A stretch of 64,000 bases of DNA from Candidatus Sodalis endolongispinus (GTDB lineage Bacteria; Pseudomonadota; Gammaproteobacteria; Enterobacterales; Enterobacteriaceae): the NCBI RefSeq assembly GCF_018777395.1, contig NZ_JAFJYC010000001.1:1054001-1118000 (forward strand), in the 5' to 3' direction. Positions 10,273 to 21,098 of this stretch are shown here, in pieces. The translations under genes were made by a program, and so were the position numbers. The notes beneath the pieces are model-generated. The model was not told where the DNA came from. It did not search any database and saw only the letters and a list, made by a program, of their open reading frames with translations. Each line of letters starts with the position of its first letter. Position 1 is the first letter of the stretch.

Positions 10273-10722
10273 TCAATACTCGCATTCTCCCGCCACAGGT
10301 TGATTATTCAAGGCAAATTTACAAGCGGGATACCTATCGCAAACGTAAAAACTTTTGCCAAAACGTGAAGTGCGCTGCACCAGTTTACCGGAACGGCACT
10401 GCGGACAGGTAAATGCCGTGGTGTCGGCCAGCGCCATAGGTGCAATATGATCGCATTGGGGATAATTCAAGCAGCCGATAAACATACCAAAGCGCCCCTG
10501 GCGCAATACCAGCGTGGACTGACAGGCCGGGCAAATTTGCCCTTCAAGCACCTTTACCACATGTCCATCGCCGTGGGACTTAAGTGGACGTATATAGACA
10601 CATTGCGGGTAATGAGAGCAGCCAAGAAAGGGGCCGTGCTGGCCGGAGCGAATAACAAGATCTGCCCCGCATTCTGGGCAGGACTCCGTGTGCTTTGCGG
10701 CAAAAAGCGCAGCTTTGGTCAT
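10273..10722 (-). CDS. yrdD: Topoisomerase-like zinc-finger protein YrdD
   Basis: 149 residues made of three four-cysteine zinc fingers of the topoisomerase I C-terminal type. The repeats are 'CPECGADLVIRSGQHGPFLG', 'CPACQSTLVLRQGRFGMFIG' and 'CPQCRSGKLVQRTSRFGKSF', each followed by a second Cys pair ('CSHYPQC', 'CLNYPQC', 'CDRYPAC'). There is no catalytic domain. It is shorter than E. coli YrdD (~180), but all three fingers are complete. It lies between smg and tsaC, as usual. Likely nucleic-acid binding; exact role unknown. Confidence 0.9.
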   Translation of the reverse strand: MTKAALFAAKHTESCPECGADLVIRSGQHGPFLGCSHYPQCVYIRPLKSHGDGHVVKVLEGQICPACQSTLVLRQGRFGMFIGCLNYPQCDHIAPMALADTTAFTCPQCRSGKLVQRTSRFGKSFYVCDRYPACKFALNNQPVAGECEY

Positions 10723-10745
10723 AACGTTAAGTCATCTTTAAAGCA

Positions 10746-11219
10746 TCAATGCAGACGCTGTTCGTCTTCTTCAAAAACCAAATCTTCCATTTTCTGATAG
10801 GCATTTTCGCAACCGGGAATATTGAACAGCACCATAAGAATAACCCACTTCAGATCTTCCAGATCAAATTCCGCCGCGTCCGGTGCCATCGCACGATCGA
10901 TGACCATCTCGCGGGTTTCAAGGTTCAACACCTGAACCTGTTCGAGAAATAACAAGAAACCACGACAGTCGGTATCCAGGAACTGACTTTCTTCATCAGT
11001 ATAGATCCGCATGGCAAGCGGATCGGCATTCAGCGCAAAAGCTCTGCCCGTCCCGTCCTGCAAATCAGCCAATTTCTCCAGCCAGTTTAACGCATTATAA
11101 ATATCGTCCTGATGAAAGCCCGCCCGGGTAAGGTCATCGGTCAATTTATCCTGATCCACGCGCATTTCGACTTCATTGTGGATGTAGGTTTCAAACAAAT
11201 ACATTAGTACGTCGAACAT
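10746..11219 (-). CDS. smg: Smg family protein
   Basis: 157 residues beginning '[20 protein letters not shown]', the conserved Smg/DUF494 start, with '[20 protein letters not shown]' and a C-terminal '[14 protein letters not shown]'. Full length. The start lies inside the end of dprA (29-bp overlap), a conserved arrangement that implies coupling. The biochemical function is not established. Confidence 0.93.
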   Translation of the reverse strand: MFDVLMYLFETYIHNEVEMRVDQDKLTDDLTRAGFHQDDIYNALNWLEKLADLQDGTGRAFALNADPLAMRIYTDEESQFLDTDCRGFLLFLEQVQVLNLETREMVIDRAMAPDAAEFDLEDLKWVILMVLFNIPGCENAYQKMEDLVFEEDEQRLH

Positions 11220-12313
11220 GGCCTGCCCTCCTTAATCGGACATAGCCGCCGGGTACAACTGCGATCCATCCTGCTAACTCCAGTTCGAGCAGTTCTACCA
11301 CCACCTCTGGCACAGGTTGGCCGGCACGTTCAGCGACGACTTCAACAGGTGTAACCTCATCCCCTACGTTAGCCAACACATCGGCAAATGGCAATTTAAC
11401 TTCGCATTCTGGTGCAGAAATAATTTCCGTCTTGTTCGGCGCCAACCATTTCAAGTCACCGCATAGCTGTTCAAATATCTCCTTCGGGCGGGTAATAAGC
11501 GTCGCGCCCTGAAGGATAAGCCAGTGGGTGCCGACACTGGAAGGGCTGCCCAGCGGGCCTGGCAAGGCAAATACCTCCCGTCCCTGATCCAGCGCACAAC
11601 GCGCCGTGACCAGCGAGCCGCTTTTTATTGCCGCTTTCTACCACCAGCACTCCCAGGCTCAAACCGCTTATCAAACGATTACGAAAAGGAAAATGCATCG
11701 CCAGCGGTGGCGCAAAAGGCAAAAACTCCGAAACCAGCGCACCGTCTTGCGCGACAATATCAGCGGCCAACCGACGGTGCTGGCGGGGATAGCCGTAACC
11801 GATTCCACAGCCCAGTACCGCTACGGTCTTTCCCCCGGCGGCCAGCGCCGCGCGGTGACAAACACCATCAATACCCAGCGCCAGACCGCTGGTGATGGTC
11901 AGCCCGGCAGCCGACAGTTGAGTGGCGAAGTAGTCGCCCCATTGTTTACCGGACAGACTGTATTGCCGACTGCCGACCATTGCCAGTTGCCGCGTTTCCA
12001 GGCAGGCCAGGTCCCCAGCGACAAAAAGCGCCGGCTGCGGGCAGTCGAGTGTGGCTAGCCGGCGTGGATAGCGCGGATCGGTGATGGCGAGCACATGGTG
12101 GCCCGGTTGCGCCAGCCAGCGGCGCGCAGCCGCCAATTCGCCCGGCGGACAGTGTTGGTAGCGTTGGTGCTGCCGCGGGGTTAGAAGCGCCTTTAACAAC
12201 GTTTGCGTGTCCAAGGGCGCCGAATCCGCCGTTTTGGTTAAATAACCCTTGATCCGGGCCCCGTTCACCCCCTTTACCGACGCCATGCGCAGCCACATTT
12301 CGTTTGATGGCAT
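11191..12313 (-). pseudogene. dprA: DNA processing protein A, frameshifted
   Basis: DprA loads RecA on incoming single-stranded DNA. The N-terminal frame has the Rossmann-like core: 'MVGSRQYSLSGKQWG', 'ITSGLALGIDGVCHRAAL', 'VLGCGIGYGYPRQH' and 'PFRNRLISGLSLGVLVVES'. One surplus base in 11621-11639 then shifts the frame. The other frame resumes at 'SGSLVTARCALDQGREVFALPG' and runs through 'HWLILQGATLITRPKEI' to a DprA winged-helix C-terminus ending 'VRRTNVFV'. The combined length (~374) equals the E. coli protein. As written, the product lacks the C-terminal part of the core and its tail. Confidence 0.88.
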
Positions 12314-12445
12314 TTCCCCTCCTTCCCTTCCCTGGCGAACAGCCGACGCCGAAACATTTCCTGTCCAATGCTGTCAATCAGTCCCGGAAATGTCTAGAAT
12401 AAGGGTAAATATCGATTTCATACTCAGATGCAGATTCAGACCACT

Positions 12446-12961
12446 ATGTCATTATTGCAGGTATTACATTATCCCGATGAGCAACTGCGCAAAGTCGCCA
12501 AGCCCGTCGTTGACGTTAATGACGCCGTCCGCCGCATCGTGGATGATATGTTTGAAACTATGTACGCCGAAGAAGGTATCGGCATGGCCGCCACCCAGGT
12601 CGATATCCACCAGCGGATCATCGTAATCGATGTCTCTGAAAGTCGCGATCAGCGCCTGGTGCTGATTAATCCCGAATTATTGGAGAAAAGCGGCGAGGCA
12701 GGCATTGATGAAGGCTGCCTGTCGATCCCCGATCAGCGTGGCTTTGTTCCTCGGGCCGAAAAGGTGAAGGTGCGGGCGCTGGATCGCGACGGTAACAGTT
12801 TCGAGCTGGAGGCGGACGATCTGCTGGCGATCTGTATTCAGCATGAGATGGATCACCTGGTCGGCAAGCTGTTTGTCGATTACCTCTCGCCGCTAAAACG
12901 TCAGCGCATTCGTCAAAAAATGGAAAAACTGGCACGCATGACCGCGCGGGCGGAAAAGTAA
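12446..12961 (+). CDS. def: Peptide deformylase
   Basis: 171 residues. It removes the formyl group from nascent N-termini using a catalytic metal. All three motifs are intact: 'GIGMAATQ' (44-51), 'EGCLS' with ligand Cys91, and 'HEMDH' (133-137) with the two His ligands and catalytic Glu. The start was taken at the Met giving '[16 protein letters not shown]'; an upstream in-frame ATG would add six residues. It is followed by fmt, the usual def-fmt operon, divergent from dprA. Confidence 0.97.
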   Translation: MSLLQVLHYPDEQLRKVAKPVVDVNDAVRRIVDDMFETMYAEEGIGMAATQVDIHQRIIVIDVSESRDQRLVLINPELLEKSGEAGIDEGCLSIPDQRGFVPRAEKVKVRALDRDGNSFELEADDLLAICIQHEMDHLVGKLFVDYLSPLKRQRIRQKMEKLARMTARAEK

Positions 12962-12982
12962 CCCAACGCCATAGGAAACATC

Positions 12983-13933
12983 GTGTCAGACTCTTTACGT
13001 ATCATCTTCGCCGGTACGCCGGATTTTGCCGCGCGTCATCTGGACGCGTTGATTGATGCCAAACAGCAGGTGGTCGGGGTTTTTACCCAGCCGGATCGGC
13101 CCGCAGGCCGCGGCAACCGCCTGACCCCCAGTCCGGTGAAGCGATTAGCTGAGCGGCATGGTCTGCCGGTGTTTCAGCCCGTTTCGCTGCGCAAACCAGA
13201 GGGACAACGGAGCGTGGCGGAGCTGAAGGCGGATATCATGGTGGTCGTGGCCTATGGCCTGATCCTGCCCCAGGTCGTGTTGGACCTGCCGCGGCTCGGC
13301 TGTATCAATGTGCACGGATCGCTATTGCCGCGCTGGCGCGGAGCAGCACCGATCCAGCGAGCATTATGGGCCGGCGACGATCGCACAGGCGTGACGATTA
13401 TGCAGATGGATGCCGGTCTTGATACCGGCGCCATGCTGCATAAGGCCGTGTGCGCTATCCAGCCTGACGATACCAGCGCTTCGCTGTATGACAAATTGGC
13501 GCAAATCGGGCCGCGCGCTCTTTTAGCCACGCTAACGCAGATCGCTGCAGGCCGCGCCGTCGCAGAGCCGCAAGACAACGCCCTTGCCACTTACGCAGAC
13601 AAACTCAGCAAGGAAGAAGCCCGACTCGACTGGCGTCTGTCCGCGGCGCAGCTTGAGCGCTGCATCCGTGCTTTCAATCCCTGGCCCATCAGCTATTTTC
13701 CGCTGGCGGATCAGCAGATTAAAGTCTGGGCCGCCAACGTTGATAACAGGCAGACGGCTTCACACGCCCCCGGCACAATTTTGGCGGCGGACAAGGCCGG
13801 CATCCACATCACCACCGGCGAAGGCGTATTGACGCTGACGCAGTTGCAGCCGGCGGGTAAAAAAGCGATGCCGGTTCAGGATTTGCTCAATTCACGCCGT
13901 GAATGGTTTATTCCCGGCACCGTTCTGGATTAA
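12983..13933 (+). CDS. fmt: Methionyl-tRNA formyltransferase
   Basis: 316 residues. It formylates Met-tRNA(fMet) with 10-formyl-THF. The formyltransferase catalytic triad is present as Asn109, His111 and Asp147 ('[14 protein letters not shown]', 'MDAGLDTG'). The N-terminus has '[14 protein letters not shown]' and the tRNA-binding C-terminal domain is complete. It starts at GTG after AGGAAA, 21 bp after def. Confidence 0.97.
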   Translation: MSDSLRIIFAGTPDFAARHLDALIDAKQQVVGVFTQPDRPAGRGNRLTPSPVKRLAERHGLPVFQPVSLRKPEGQRSVAELKADIMVVVAYGLILPQVVLDLPRLGCINVHGSLLPRWRGAAPIQRALWAGDDRTGVTIMQMDAGLDTGAMLHKAVCAIQPDDTSASLYDKLAQIGPRALLATLTQIAAGRAVAEPQDNALATYADKLSKEEARLDWRLSAAQLERCIRAFNPWPISYFPLADQQIKVWAANVDNRQTASHAPGTILAADKAGIHITTGEGVLTLTQLQPAGKKAMPVQDLLNSRREWFIPGTVLD

Positions 13934-14005
13934 TCTTCACCTGCAGAGTGAGCCGGCGGCCTCTGCCATCGGTTATAAAGCGAGCGCACCACGGCCCGGT
14001 CAGCT

Positions 14006-15307
14006 ATGAAAACACAGTATAATCTCCGCGTTATCGCCGCCAGAGCGGTGGCGCAGGTATTGGATCAGGGCCAATCCCTTGGAGCCCTGCTACCCCCGCT
14101 GCAGGCTCCTTTGAGCGAGAAGGACCGCGCGCTGCTGCAGGAACTGTGCTTCGGCATTATGCGCGTCCTGCCGCAGTTGGAATGGCTACTGCGTCAGCTA
14201 ATGGCAAAACCGCTGACCGGCAAACAACGCCCGGTACATTATCTGCTAATGGTTGGCCTGTATCAGTTGATATACACCCGCATTCCTCCGCATGCCGCGC
14301 TGGCAGAGACGGTTGAGGGCGCGGTGGCGATGAAACGGCCACAGCTCAAGGGGCTGATTAACGGCGTGTTGCGCCAGTTTCAGCGCCAGCAGCCGGCCTT
14401 GCTGGCCGACGCCGAGCGGCAGGATATCCGCCATCTGCACCCTTCATGGTTGCAAAAACGGATCCTGGCCGCCTGGCCGGCGCAGTATGCGCAGATCATC
14501 GACGCCAACAATCAACGCCCGCCGATGTGGCTGCGTGTCAACCGGCTGCACCACAGCCGTGACGCCTATTTGGCGCTGCTGGCCGGCGCGGAGACTGCCG
14601 CCGGCGCGCACCCGCAGTTGCCGGACGCCATCAGGCTGGAAATGCCGTGCAACGTCGGCCGCTTGCCCGGCTTCGATAGGGGCTGGGTAACAGTGCAAGA
14701 TGCTTCGGCACAGTACTGCGCCCTGCTGCTCGCCCCCCGGGACGGCGAGACTATCCTTGATTTATGCGCCGCCCCCGGCGGCAAGACCACCCATATTCTG
14801 GAAATCGCGCCCGCGGCGCGGGTGATGGCGGTGGATGTGGATGCGCAGCGCGCGGCCCGCATTCATGACAATCTACAGCGTCTTGGCATGCAGGCGGAGG
14901 TGATGATCGGCGACGGACGCACGCCGGACGACTGGCGCAACGGCACGCTTTTCGATCGCATTCTGCTGGACGCCCCTTGCTCCGCGACCGGCGTCATACG
15001 TCGTCATCCAGATATTAAGTGGCTGCGCCGCGACGGCGACATTGCCGAGCTGGCCGAACCGCAGCGGCAGATCCTGTGCGCCGCCTGGCAAGTCCTGAAG
15101 CCCGGCGGTACATTGCTGTATGCAACCTGTTCGATTTTGCCGGAAGAGAACCGCCAGCAAATTGCCGCGTTCCTCTCCGACCACCCCGACGCCCTGCTGC
15201 AGGAAACAGGTGATGCCGCCGCACCTGGCCTGCAATGTTTGCCGTCGCCGACCTCGGGTGATGGTTTATTTTACGCTAAGATGATAAAAGAGACACAGGC
15301 CTGCTGA
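14006..15307 (+). CDS. rsmB: 16S rRNA m5C967 methyltransferase RsmB
   Basis: 433 residues. The N-terminal NusB-like RNA-binding domain ('[23 protein letters not shown]', '[20 protein letters not shown]') is followed by the SAM-dependent catalytic domain. The SAM loop '[12 protein letters not shown]' is near residue 252, 'DAPCSATG' with the first cysteine near 324, and '[11 protein letters not shown]' with the nucleophile near 374. It is a complete two-cysteine RCMT enzyme with the expected length. It follows fmt by ~70 bp. Confidence 0.96.
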   Translation: MKTQYNLRVIAARAVAQVLDQGQSLGALLPPLQAPLSEKDRALLQELCFGIMRVLPQLEWLLRQLMAKPLTGKQRPVHYLLMVGLYQLIYTRIPPHAALAETVEGAVAMKRPQLKGLINGVLRQFQRQQPALLADAERQDIRHLHPSWLQKRILAAWPAQYAQIIDANNQRPPMWLRVNRLHHSRDAYLALLAGAETAAGAHPQLPDAIRLEMPCNVGRLPGFDRGWVTVQDASAQYCALLLAPRDGETILDLCAAPGGKTTHILEIAPAARVMAVDVDAQRAARIHDNLQRLGMQAEVMIGDGRTPDDWRNGTLFDRILLDAPCSATGVIRRHPDIKWLRRDGDIAELAEPQRQILCAAWQVLKPGGTLLYATCSILPEENRQQIAAFLSDHPDALLQETGDAAAPGLQCLPSPTSGDGLFYAKMIKETQAC

Positions 15308-15315
15308 TGCCAGAT

Positions 15316-15442
15316 GATAAACGGTAAGCACACCGATTAACGGCGCAGATGATAACGGTAAACGCACCGACTTACGGCGCAGATGGTAACAGTAAGCGAA
15401 CCGATTAGCGGCGCAGATATAAACGGTAAGCGCACCCGCTGC
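15316..15442. repeat. Tandem repeat of ~34-35 bp, 3.7 units
   Basis: Three complete units (15316-15350, 15351-15384, 15385-15418) share the pattern GATAAACGGTAAGC, then ACCGATTA and CGGCGCAGAT. A partial fourth (15419-15442) runs into the trkA leader. Copies differ at several positions. The array lies in the rsmB-trkA gap, so it could affect the leader or promoter of trkA. It has no coding content. Confidence 0.85.
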
Positions 15443-15474
15443 AGGTGCGCCCGGCTGAACACAACGGGTCTTAT

Positions 15475-16851
15475 ATGAAAATCATCATTCTTGGTGCGGG
15501 GCAGGTCGGCGGTACATTGGCGGAAAACCTGGTTGGTGAGAACAATGACATTACCATTGTTGATACCAATCCTGACCAGTTGCGCCAACTGCAGGACAAG
15601 TTCGACCTGCGCGCGATCCAAGGGCATGGATCTCATCCGCGGGTCCTGCGCGATGCCGGGGCGGATGATGCCGATATGCTGGTGGCGGTCACCAACTCCG
15701 ACGAAACCAATATGATCGCCTGTCAGATAACCTATACGCTTTTCAAAACGCCAAACCGCATCGCCCGTATCCGCTCCCATGATTATGTCCGCGAAGCGGA
15801 GCGGTTGTTTTCTCCCGAAGCGGTGCCCATTGATCATTTAATTTCCCCGGAACAGCTGGTCACCGACAACATCTATAAGCTGATTGAGTATCCTGGAGCG
15901 CTGCAGGTGGTCAATTTTGCGGAAAGAAAAGTAAGCCTGGTGGCGGTAAAGGCCTATTATGGCGGGCCGCTGGTGGGTAATGCCCTTTCTTCGTTACGCG
16001 AGCATATGCCGCATATAGAAACCCGCGTCGCGGCTATATTTCGTCAGGACCGGCCAATTCGTCCGCAGGGTTCGACCATTATCGAGGCGGGCGACGAGGT
16101 GTTTTTTGTCGTTGCCTCGCAGCATATTCGCGCGGTAATGAGTGAAATGCAGCGGCTGGAAAAACCTTATAAGCGCATCATGATCGTCGGCGGCGGCAAT
16201 ATTGGCGCCGGTCTGGCTTATCGGCTGGAAAAAGATTACAGCGTGAAGTTGATAGAGCGCGATCAGGAACGCGCCGCGGAGCTAGCGGAAAGGCTGCATG
16301 ACACCATCGTCTTCTACGGCGACGCTTCAGATCAAGAACTGCTGGCGCAGGAGCACATAGAACAGATCGACGTCTTTATCGCCATTACCAACGACGATGA
16401 AGCCAATATCATGTCCGCCATGCTGGCCAAACGCATGGGGGCGAAAAAGGTGTTGGTACTCATCCAGCGGCGGGCCTATGTGGATTTAGTGCAGGGCAGC
16501 GTGATTGATATCGCCATCTCCCCGCAACAGGCCACGATTTCAGCGCTACTCGGGCACGTGCGCAAAGCGGATATCGTCAGCGTTTCCTCGCTGCGGCGCG
16601 GGGTGGCGGAGGCGATTGAGGCCATCGCCCACGGCGATGAAAGTACCTCGCGCGTGGTTGGCCGCCTTATCGACGCCATCAAACTGCCGCCAGGTACCAT
16701 TATCGGTGCCATTGTGCGCGGCGACGAAGTGATTATCGCTAACCGCAACAGCCGCATCGCGCAGGGCGACCATGTGATCATGTTCCTGACCGATAAAAAG
16801 TTTGTCAGCGATGTGGAAAGGCTGTTCCAACCCAGCCCCTTTTTCCTCTGA
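15475..16851 (+). CDS. trkA: Trk potassium uptake regulatory subunit TrkA
   Basis: 458 residues, the standard TrkA length. It carries two RCK units, each with a Rossmann dinucleotide loop: '[14 protein letters not shown]' at the N-terminus and '[14 protein letters not shown]' about residue 235. Each is followed by the acidic ribose-binding strand ('ITIVDTN', 'VKLIERD') and a TrkA-C domain. It is the cytoplasmic NAD/ATP-binding gate of TrkG/TrkH K+ channels. The ATG giving 'MKIIILGAG' was chosen; ten in-frame upstream codons match no TrkA. It is intact, unlike kefB. Confidence 0.97.
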   Translation: MKIIILGAGQVGGTLAENLVGENNDITIVDTNPDQLRQLQDKFDLRAIQGHGSHPRVLRDAGADDADMLVAVTNSDETNMIACQITYTLFKTPNRIARIRSHDYVREAERLFSPEAVPIDHLISPEQLVTDNIYKLIEYPGALQVVNFAERKVSLVAVKAYYGGPLVGNALSSLREHMPHIETRVAAIFRQDRPIRPQGSTIIEAGDEVFFVVASQHIRAVMSEMQRLEKPYKRIMIVGGGNIGAGLAYRLEKDYSVKLIERDQERAAELAERLHDTIVFYGDASDQELLAQEHIEQIDVFIAITNDDEANIMSAMLAKRMGAKKVLVLIQRRAYVDLVQGSVIDIAISPQQATISALLGHVRKADIVSVSSLRRGVAEAIEAIAHGDESTSRVVGRLIDAIKLPPGTIIGAIVRGDEVIIANRNSRIAQGDHVIMFLTDKKFVSDVERLFQPSPFFL

Positions 16852-16948
16852 GCGTCACTATGCAGCCGGCCTATTCGGAAAAATACCCCCTGGTAAAACA
16901 TTCATCCTTTGTTAGACTTAGTTCATTCATAAATGATGGAGCAAGCCT

Positions 16949-17410
16949 ATGAGTTTCTTACAAGAATTCCGCAAATTCGCGATGCGTGGCAACGTGGTCG
17001 ACCTGGCGATCGGTATCATCATCGGTGCCGCTTTCGGCAAAATCGTCTCATCTTTAGTGGCCAACGTCATTATGCCGCCGTTGGGGTTACTGATAGGCGG
17101 AATTGATTTTAAGCAATTCAGTTGGGTGTTAAAGCCGGCCCAAGGAGACACGCCGGCGGTGGTGATGGAGTACGGGATTTTCCTACAAAATATCTTTGAT
17201 TTCATCATCGTAGCCTTTGCCGTGTTCTGTATTATCAATCTGATTAACAGAATGCATCGCAAAGAGGCGGAAAAACCCGCCGAGCCGCCTAAACCGAGTG
17301 CGGAAGAGACACTGCTTACCGAGATCCGCGATCTCCTGAAACAGCAGAACAACGCCGTGGCGCCGGGTACGACGACGATAAGCGGCCAGAAGCCGCCGCC
17401 TAAACTCTAA
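16949..17410 (+). CDS. mscL: Large-conductance mechanosensitive channel
   Basis: 153 residues, about 17 more than E. coli MscL because of a longer C-terminal tail after '[14 protein letters not shown]'. The first membrane helix ('[20 protein letters not shown]', ~11-30) with the gating Gly/Val residues and the second helix (~76-98) are conserved, as is '[16 protein letters not shown]'. It relieves hypo-osmotic shock as a pentamer. It has a strong ATGGAGCAAG leader and converges with arfA, with 4 bp between the stops. Confidence 0.96.
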   Translation: MSFLQEFRKFAMRGNVVDLAIGIIIGAAFGKIVSSLVANVIMPPLGLLIGGIDFKQFSWVLKPAQGDTPAVVMEYGIFLQNIFDFIIVAFAVFCIINLINRMHRKEAEKPAEPPKPSAEETLLTEIRDLLKQQNNAVAPGTTTISGQKPPPKL

Positions 17411-17414
17411 ATCA

Positions 17415-17663
17415 TTAAACGGCTGTTAGCGGGCAACCTTTATCCGCCAGGGCCCGAAAGTGAAAAAGAAAACCAGTGGTAATCGTACCGATGATGCTTT
17501 TGCCACTGGCCTCCCAGTTCCCTTTTGATTTCTGCTTACGGCTGTAACTGCCCTTCCACTTCTTGTTTTTTTCCCGCCGTTGACGAAACAGCGGATCGTG
17601 CAGCGGTGCCGCAAGCGCATTGTCTTGAATCGTGCCTTTGGTATGGCGGTAGTTATCGTCCAT
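17415..17663 (-). CDS. arfA: Alternative ribosome-rescue factor ArfA
   Basis: 82 residues with ArfA hallmarks: '[30 protein letters not shown]' region followed by '[20 protein letters not shown]'. ArfA recruits RF2 to ribosomes stalled without a stop codon. The nucleotide sequence has a perfect 7-bp inverted repeat (CCAGTGG/CCACTGG, 17473-17479 and 17503-17509) at the codons for 'ASGK...TTG', the place where E. coli arfA has its RNase III hairpin. A hydrophobic C-terminal extension follows, as in the inactive full-length E. coli form. An alternative start 11 codons upstream is possible. Confidence 0.93.
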   Translation of the reverse strand: MDDNYRHTKGTIQDNALAAPLHDPLFRQRREKNKKWKGSYSRKQKSKGNWEASGKSIIGTITTGFLFHFRALADKGCPLTAV

Positions 17664-17698
17664 AGTCGTTCTCTTATGAGTTGAAAAATGATTCAACG

Positions 17699-18025
17699 TT
17701 ATCTGCGTCCAGATCGGGTAAAGCGCGCCCGCAGTTGTTGCTGATAATGTTGATGTAAAAAGTCAGTGCTAACTCCGGCCTGACACAGCTTCATATCCAG
17801 CAGCCGAAGCCGGGCGTCCAGAGGCGCAAAACGAGGGTCATCCTCGCACAACGTCTTGAGCAGATCCACCAGTTGCAGGGCTTCTTTACGATCCTGCAGT
17901 TCCGCCGGCACGGCGCTGTCGTCATCCAGCTGCAGCGGCTCGCCATAGCCGGGCAGCGCAACGAACTGTCCCGCCTGCTGCGCTTGCAGTATATGACGTT
18001 CGGCCCAGTCGTCAACAATGCCCAT
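17699..18025 (-). CDS. yhdN: DUF1992 protein YhdN, internally shortened
   Basis: 108 residues, against 122 in E. coli. The DUF1992 start '[19 protein letters not shown]' and '[20 protein letters not shown]' are clear, as are '[14 protein letters not shown]' and '[18 protein letters not shown]'. The segment expected between the two 'PxEL' motifs (about 17 residues, including the Tyr-Arg-Leu-Leu-Lys core) is missing in frame. A deletion between short direct repeats encoding Pro-Glu-Leu would explain it. It normally pairs with zntR, which is absent here. Confidence 0.85.
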   Translation of the reverse strand: MGIVDDWAERHILQAQQAGQFVALPGYGEPLQLDDDSAVPAELQDRKEALQLVDLLKTLCEDDPRFAPLDARLRLLDMKLCQAGVSTDFLHQHYQQQLRARFTRSGRR

Positions 18026-18476
18026 GCTTGTACCTCAGTTAAGTTGGCGCGACGATATGACTGTCGCCAAACGTCAGCACGAAAAGCCAATGACGGATAA
18101 TAGCGGAGCCATTCTACGCAAAAAAAACCTGCAACACTACCCGATCGCCAAGACGCCACGCTCTGGCACGCTGCTCGCGTCCGTTTAAGAATGCCGACGA
18201 TCCCTTGTCTTGTTTACCACTTGGCCGTTGTGCGTCTTAATCTCATAGCCCTTCACTACGCTGTCGCGACAGTAACCTATATCGGCACTTCTACAGTCAG
18301 CGCGGCATCTGTTTAGCTCTGTAAATGTATGCAACACATGTTTACATTGGTAATGTAAATAAGTATATTTCTAATTTGTTTTATCCATATTAATTACAAA
18401 CAAAATAATTTCACATAATTCTGGCTAGGCATCACCTTGATGCCGAACGACGATAACAAATGAGATAGGAGATGTA
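18026..18476. other. Intergenic upstream of fhuE
   Basis: About 450 bp; AT-rich from ~18300. It carries the fhuE ribosome site AGGAG. I could not identify a convincing Fur operator, although an iron-regulated gene would be expected to have one. The yhdN side holds no recognisable zntR remnant. Confidence 0.5.
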
Positions 18477-20669
18477 ATGCTTGCCGCCAATGATTCATCA
18501 GTGGGGCGCGGGCCATCGTTCTTGGCCGCCGCCATTGCCTTGGCATTGATGCCCAGCGCCGTCCTTGCCGCCACCACTGCGACCGCTAGCACCGATGACA
18601 CCATCGTAGTCACGGGAAACGCAGACGCCGGCGCGGCGGCGGACAGCCAGAATCAAGATTACAGCGTGCCCACTACCACCAGCGGCACTAAAATGCCGAT
18701 GGTACTGCGCGATATCCCGCAATCGGTCAGCATTATCAGCCAACAGCGCATGGAAGATCAGCAACTCCAGTCGCTGGGTGATGTGATGACCTACACCACC
18801 GGGATTAGTAGAAACCAGTCGGGCTCCGATCGCGACCTTTATTACTCACGCGGTTTTCTCATCGACAACTACATGGTCGATGGCATTCCTACCTACTTTG
18901 AGTCACGCTGTAATCTGGGTGATTCCTAAAGTGATACTGCACTGTATGATCGGGTAGAAGTCGTGCGGGGTGCAAATGGGTTGATGACGGGGACTGGCAA
19001 CCCCTCTGCGTCGATCAATATGGTACGCAAACATGCGACCAGTCGAGAATTCAAAGGCGATCTTAGCGCCGAATATGGCAGCTGGGACAAACAACGTTAT
19101 GTGGCCGATCTGCAAAGCCCGCTGACGGAAAGAGGCAATGTCCGCGCCCGTGTCGTGGCCGGGTATCAGGATAATGATTCCTGGCTCGATCGCTATAACA
19201 ATAAAAAGACCTTCTTCTCAGGGATCATCGATGCCGACCTGAGCGACTCCACCACCCTTGCGGCCGGTTACGAATATCAGCGCATTGATACCAATAGCCC
19301 GACCTGGGCAGGCTTGCCGCGCTGGAATAGCGATGGCAGCGTCAGACATTATGATCGCTCACACAGCACCGCGCCAGATTGGGCGTACAACGATAAAGAA
19401 ATCAATAAGTTTTTTGTCACGTTAACGCAGCGCTTTGCCGAGAATTGGCAAGCGACGCTGAACGCCACCCACACCAATACCAAATTTGATAGCCAGATGA
19501 TGTATCTGGATGCGGTCGTCAATAAAGAAACCGGTCAACTAGTCGGCCCCTATGGCAATTATGGGCCCGGCTATGATTATGTGGGCTGGACGGGCTGGAA
19601 TACCGGCGAGCGCAAGGTAGACTCGCTGGATTTGTTTACCGACGGCAAATATGAGCTGTTATGACGTCAACATACCCTGATGTTAGGGGGCAGCTACAGC
19701 CGACAAACCAACCGTTACCTGAACACCTGGGCAAATATCTTCCCAGACGAAGTGGGCAGCTTTTACGACTATAACGATGATTTCCCGTAAACCGACTGGG
19801 GCCAACAAACCGTCGCCCAATATGACAAAACCTACATGAAATCGCTGTACGCAGCGATCCGCATTTCTCTTGCCGATCCGCTGAACCTTATCATTGGCGC
19901 CCGCTACACCAACTGGCGCGTCGATGCTTTGACCTACAGCATGGAGAAAAATCACACCACGCCTTACGCCTGGCTGGTGTATGACATTGACGAAAACTGG
20001 TCGGCCTACGCCAGCTATACCTCCATTTTTCAGCCGCAAAATTATCGGGACAGCTCGGGTAAATACCTCGCGCCTATCACCGGTAACAACTATGAGATCG
20101 GGGTGAAATCAGACTGGATGGGCAGCCGCCTGACCACCACCTTATCCGTCTTCCGCATTGAGCAGGATAACGTCGCGCAAAGCACCGGTCAGATTATCCA
20201 AGGCTCCACCGATACTGCCTATCGTGGCGTGGACGCTACCGTAAGCAAAGGGGTGGAATTCTAGATTAATGGGGCAATAACCGATAATTGGCAAATGACC
20301 TTCGGCGCCACCCGGTATGTCGCCACCGATAATGATGATAAAGCAGTGAGCCCGGAGCTACCGCGAACCACGGTGAAACTGTTCACCAGCTATCGTCTGC
20401 CGGTGGCGCCGGATCTGACGGTGGGCGGCGGGGTCAATTGGCAGAACCACGTGTACCAGGATATTTCTACCGCCTATGGTACCTGGCGTGCGGAACAGGG
20501 CAGCTATGCGCTGGTAGATCTTTTCAGCCGCTACCAGTTGACCAAGAATCTGTCAGTTCAAGCCAATATCCATAACCTGTTCGACAAAACTTACGATACC
20601 AGCGTGTCTAATACCATTGTTTACGGCGCGCCGCGTAACTTCAGCCTTTCAGCCAATTACCATTTCTAA
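18477..20669 (+). pseudogene. fhuE: Ferric-coprogen receptor FhuE with four nonsense codons
   Basis: A TonB-dependent outer-membrane receptor for coprogen/rhodotorulate-type siderophores. The whole 731-codon frame from ATG to stop is preserved and matches FhuE along its length (~729 residues). Four codons are stops: TAA 18927-18929, TGA 19662-19664, TAA 19788-19790 and TAG 20262-20264. There are no indels. A signal peptide (~31 residues), plug features ('DDTIVVTGNA', 'RDIPQSVSIISQQRM', 'DRVEVVRGANGLMTGTGNPS') and barrel strands ending 'YGAPRNFSLSANYHF' are all present. It should yield only a ~150-residue fragment. It follows a good AGGAG site. Location beside yhdN is not the E. coli one. Confidence 0.92.
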
Positions 20670-20681
20670 AAATGTCACCTT

Positions 20682-20704
20682 AGGGGAGCTCAGGCTCCCC
20701 TTTC
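20682..20704 (+). terminator. Rho-independent terminator after fhuE
   Basis: An 8-bp perfect stem AGGGGAGC/GCTCCCCT with TCAG loop and a short T tail, 12 bp after the fhuE stop. It supports fhuE having been a single transcription unit. Confidence 0.75.
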
Positions 20705-21098
20705 ATCAACGGAACCAATATGCGTTCTTGCCGGATGACACGGGCACACGCTTAATATAACCATCATTAATTCAGGCATCATAAAATAATATCAGCCAGA
20801 GCGGAATAGCAAGTCATTAAATCCAACCGGCGTTCCACCATAAAATTACATAACTAAGTTATAGGCTTTTAAATAGTCATTTACCCTGGCAATGATATTT
20901 TTAACAAAGTATTTTATTGAAAGTGCTAATCGTCGATAGATAAATCAATATATTCATTCCGGTTAAGAGCAGGACAATATCAGCAATTTATTTTAATATA
21001 ACCAGATTGATTAGGTTATCGTTTAACTTCTCAATCATAGCCTTAATACAAATAGTTTTAACTACGCATAGCCACAACTTGTATCAGGAGGAAACCCC
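20705..21098. other. AT-rich intergenic, no gene seen
   Basis: About 390 bp, low GC. It ends in the AGGAGG ribosome site of the next gene at about 21086-21092. No RNA gene or repeat recognised. Confidence 0.5.

Noticed and set aside
15316..15442. CRISPR array
   Set aside because: The repeats are directly abutting without spacers and diverge from one another, so this is a simple tandem repeat.
18320..18380. Possible Fur box upstream of fhuE
   Set aside because: AT-rich words exist but no 19-bp match to GATAATGATAATCATTATC with enough identity to claim.
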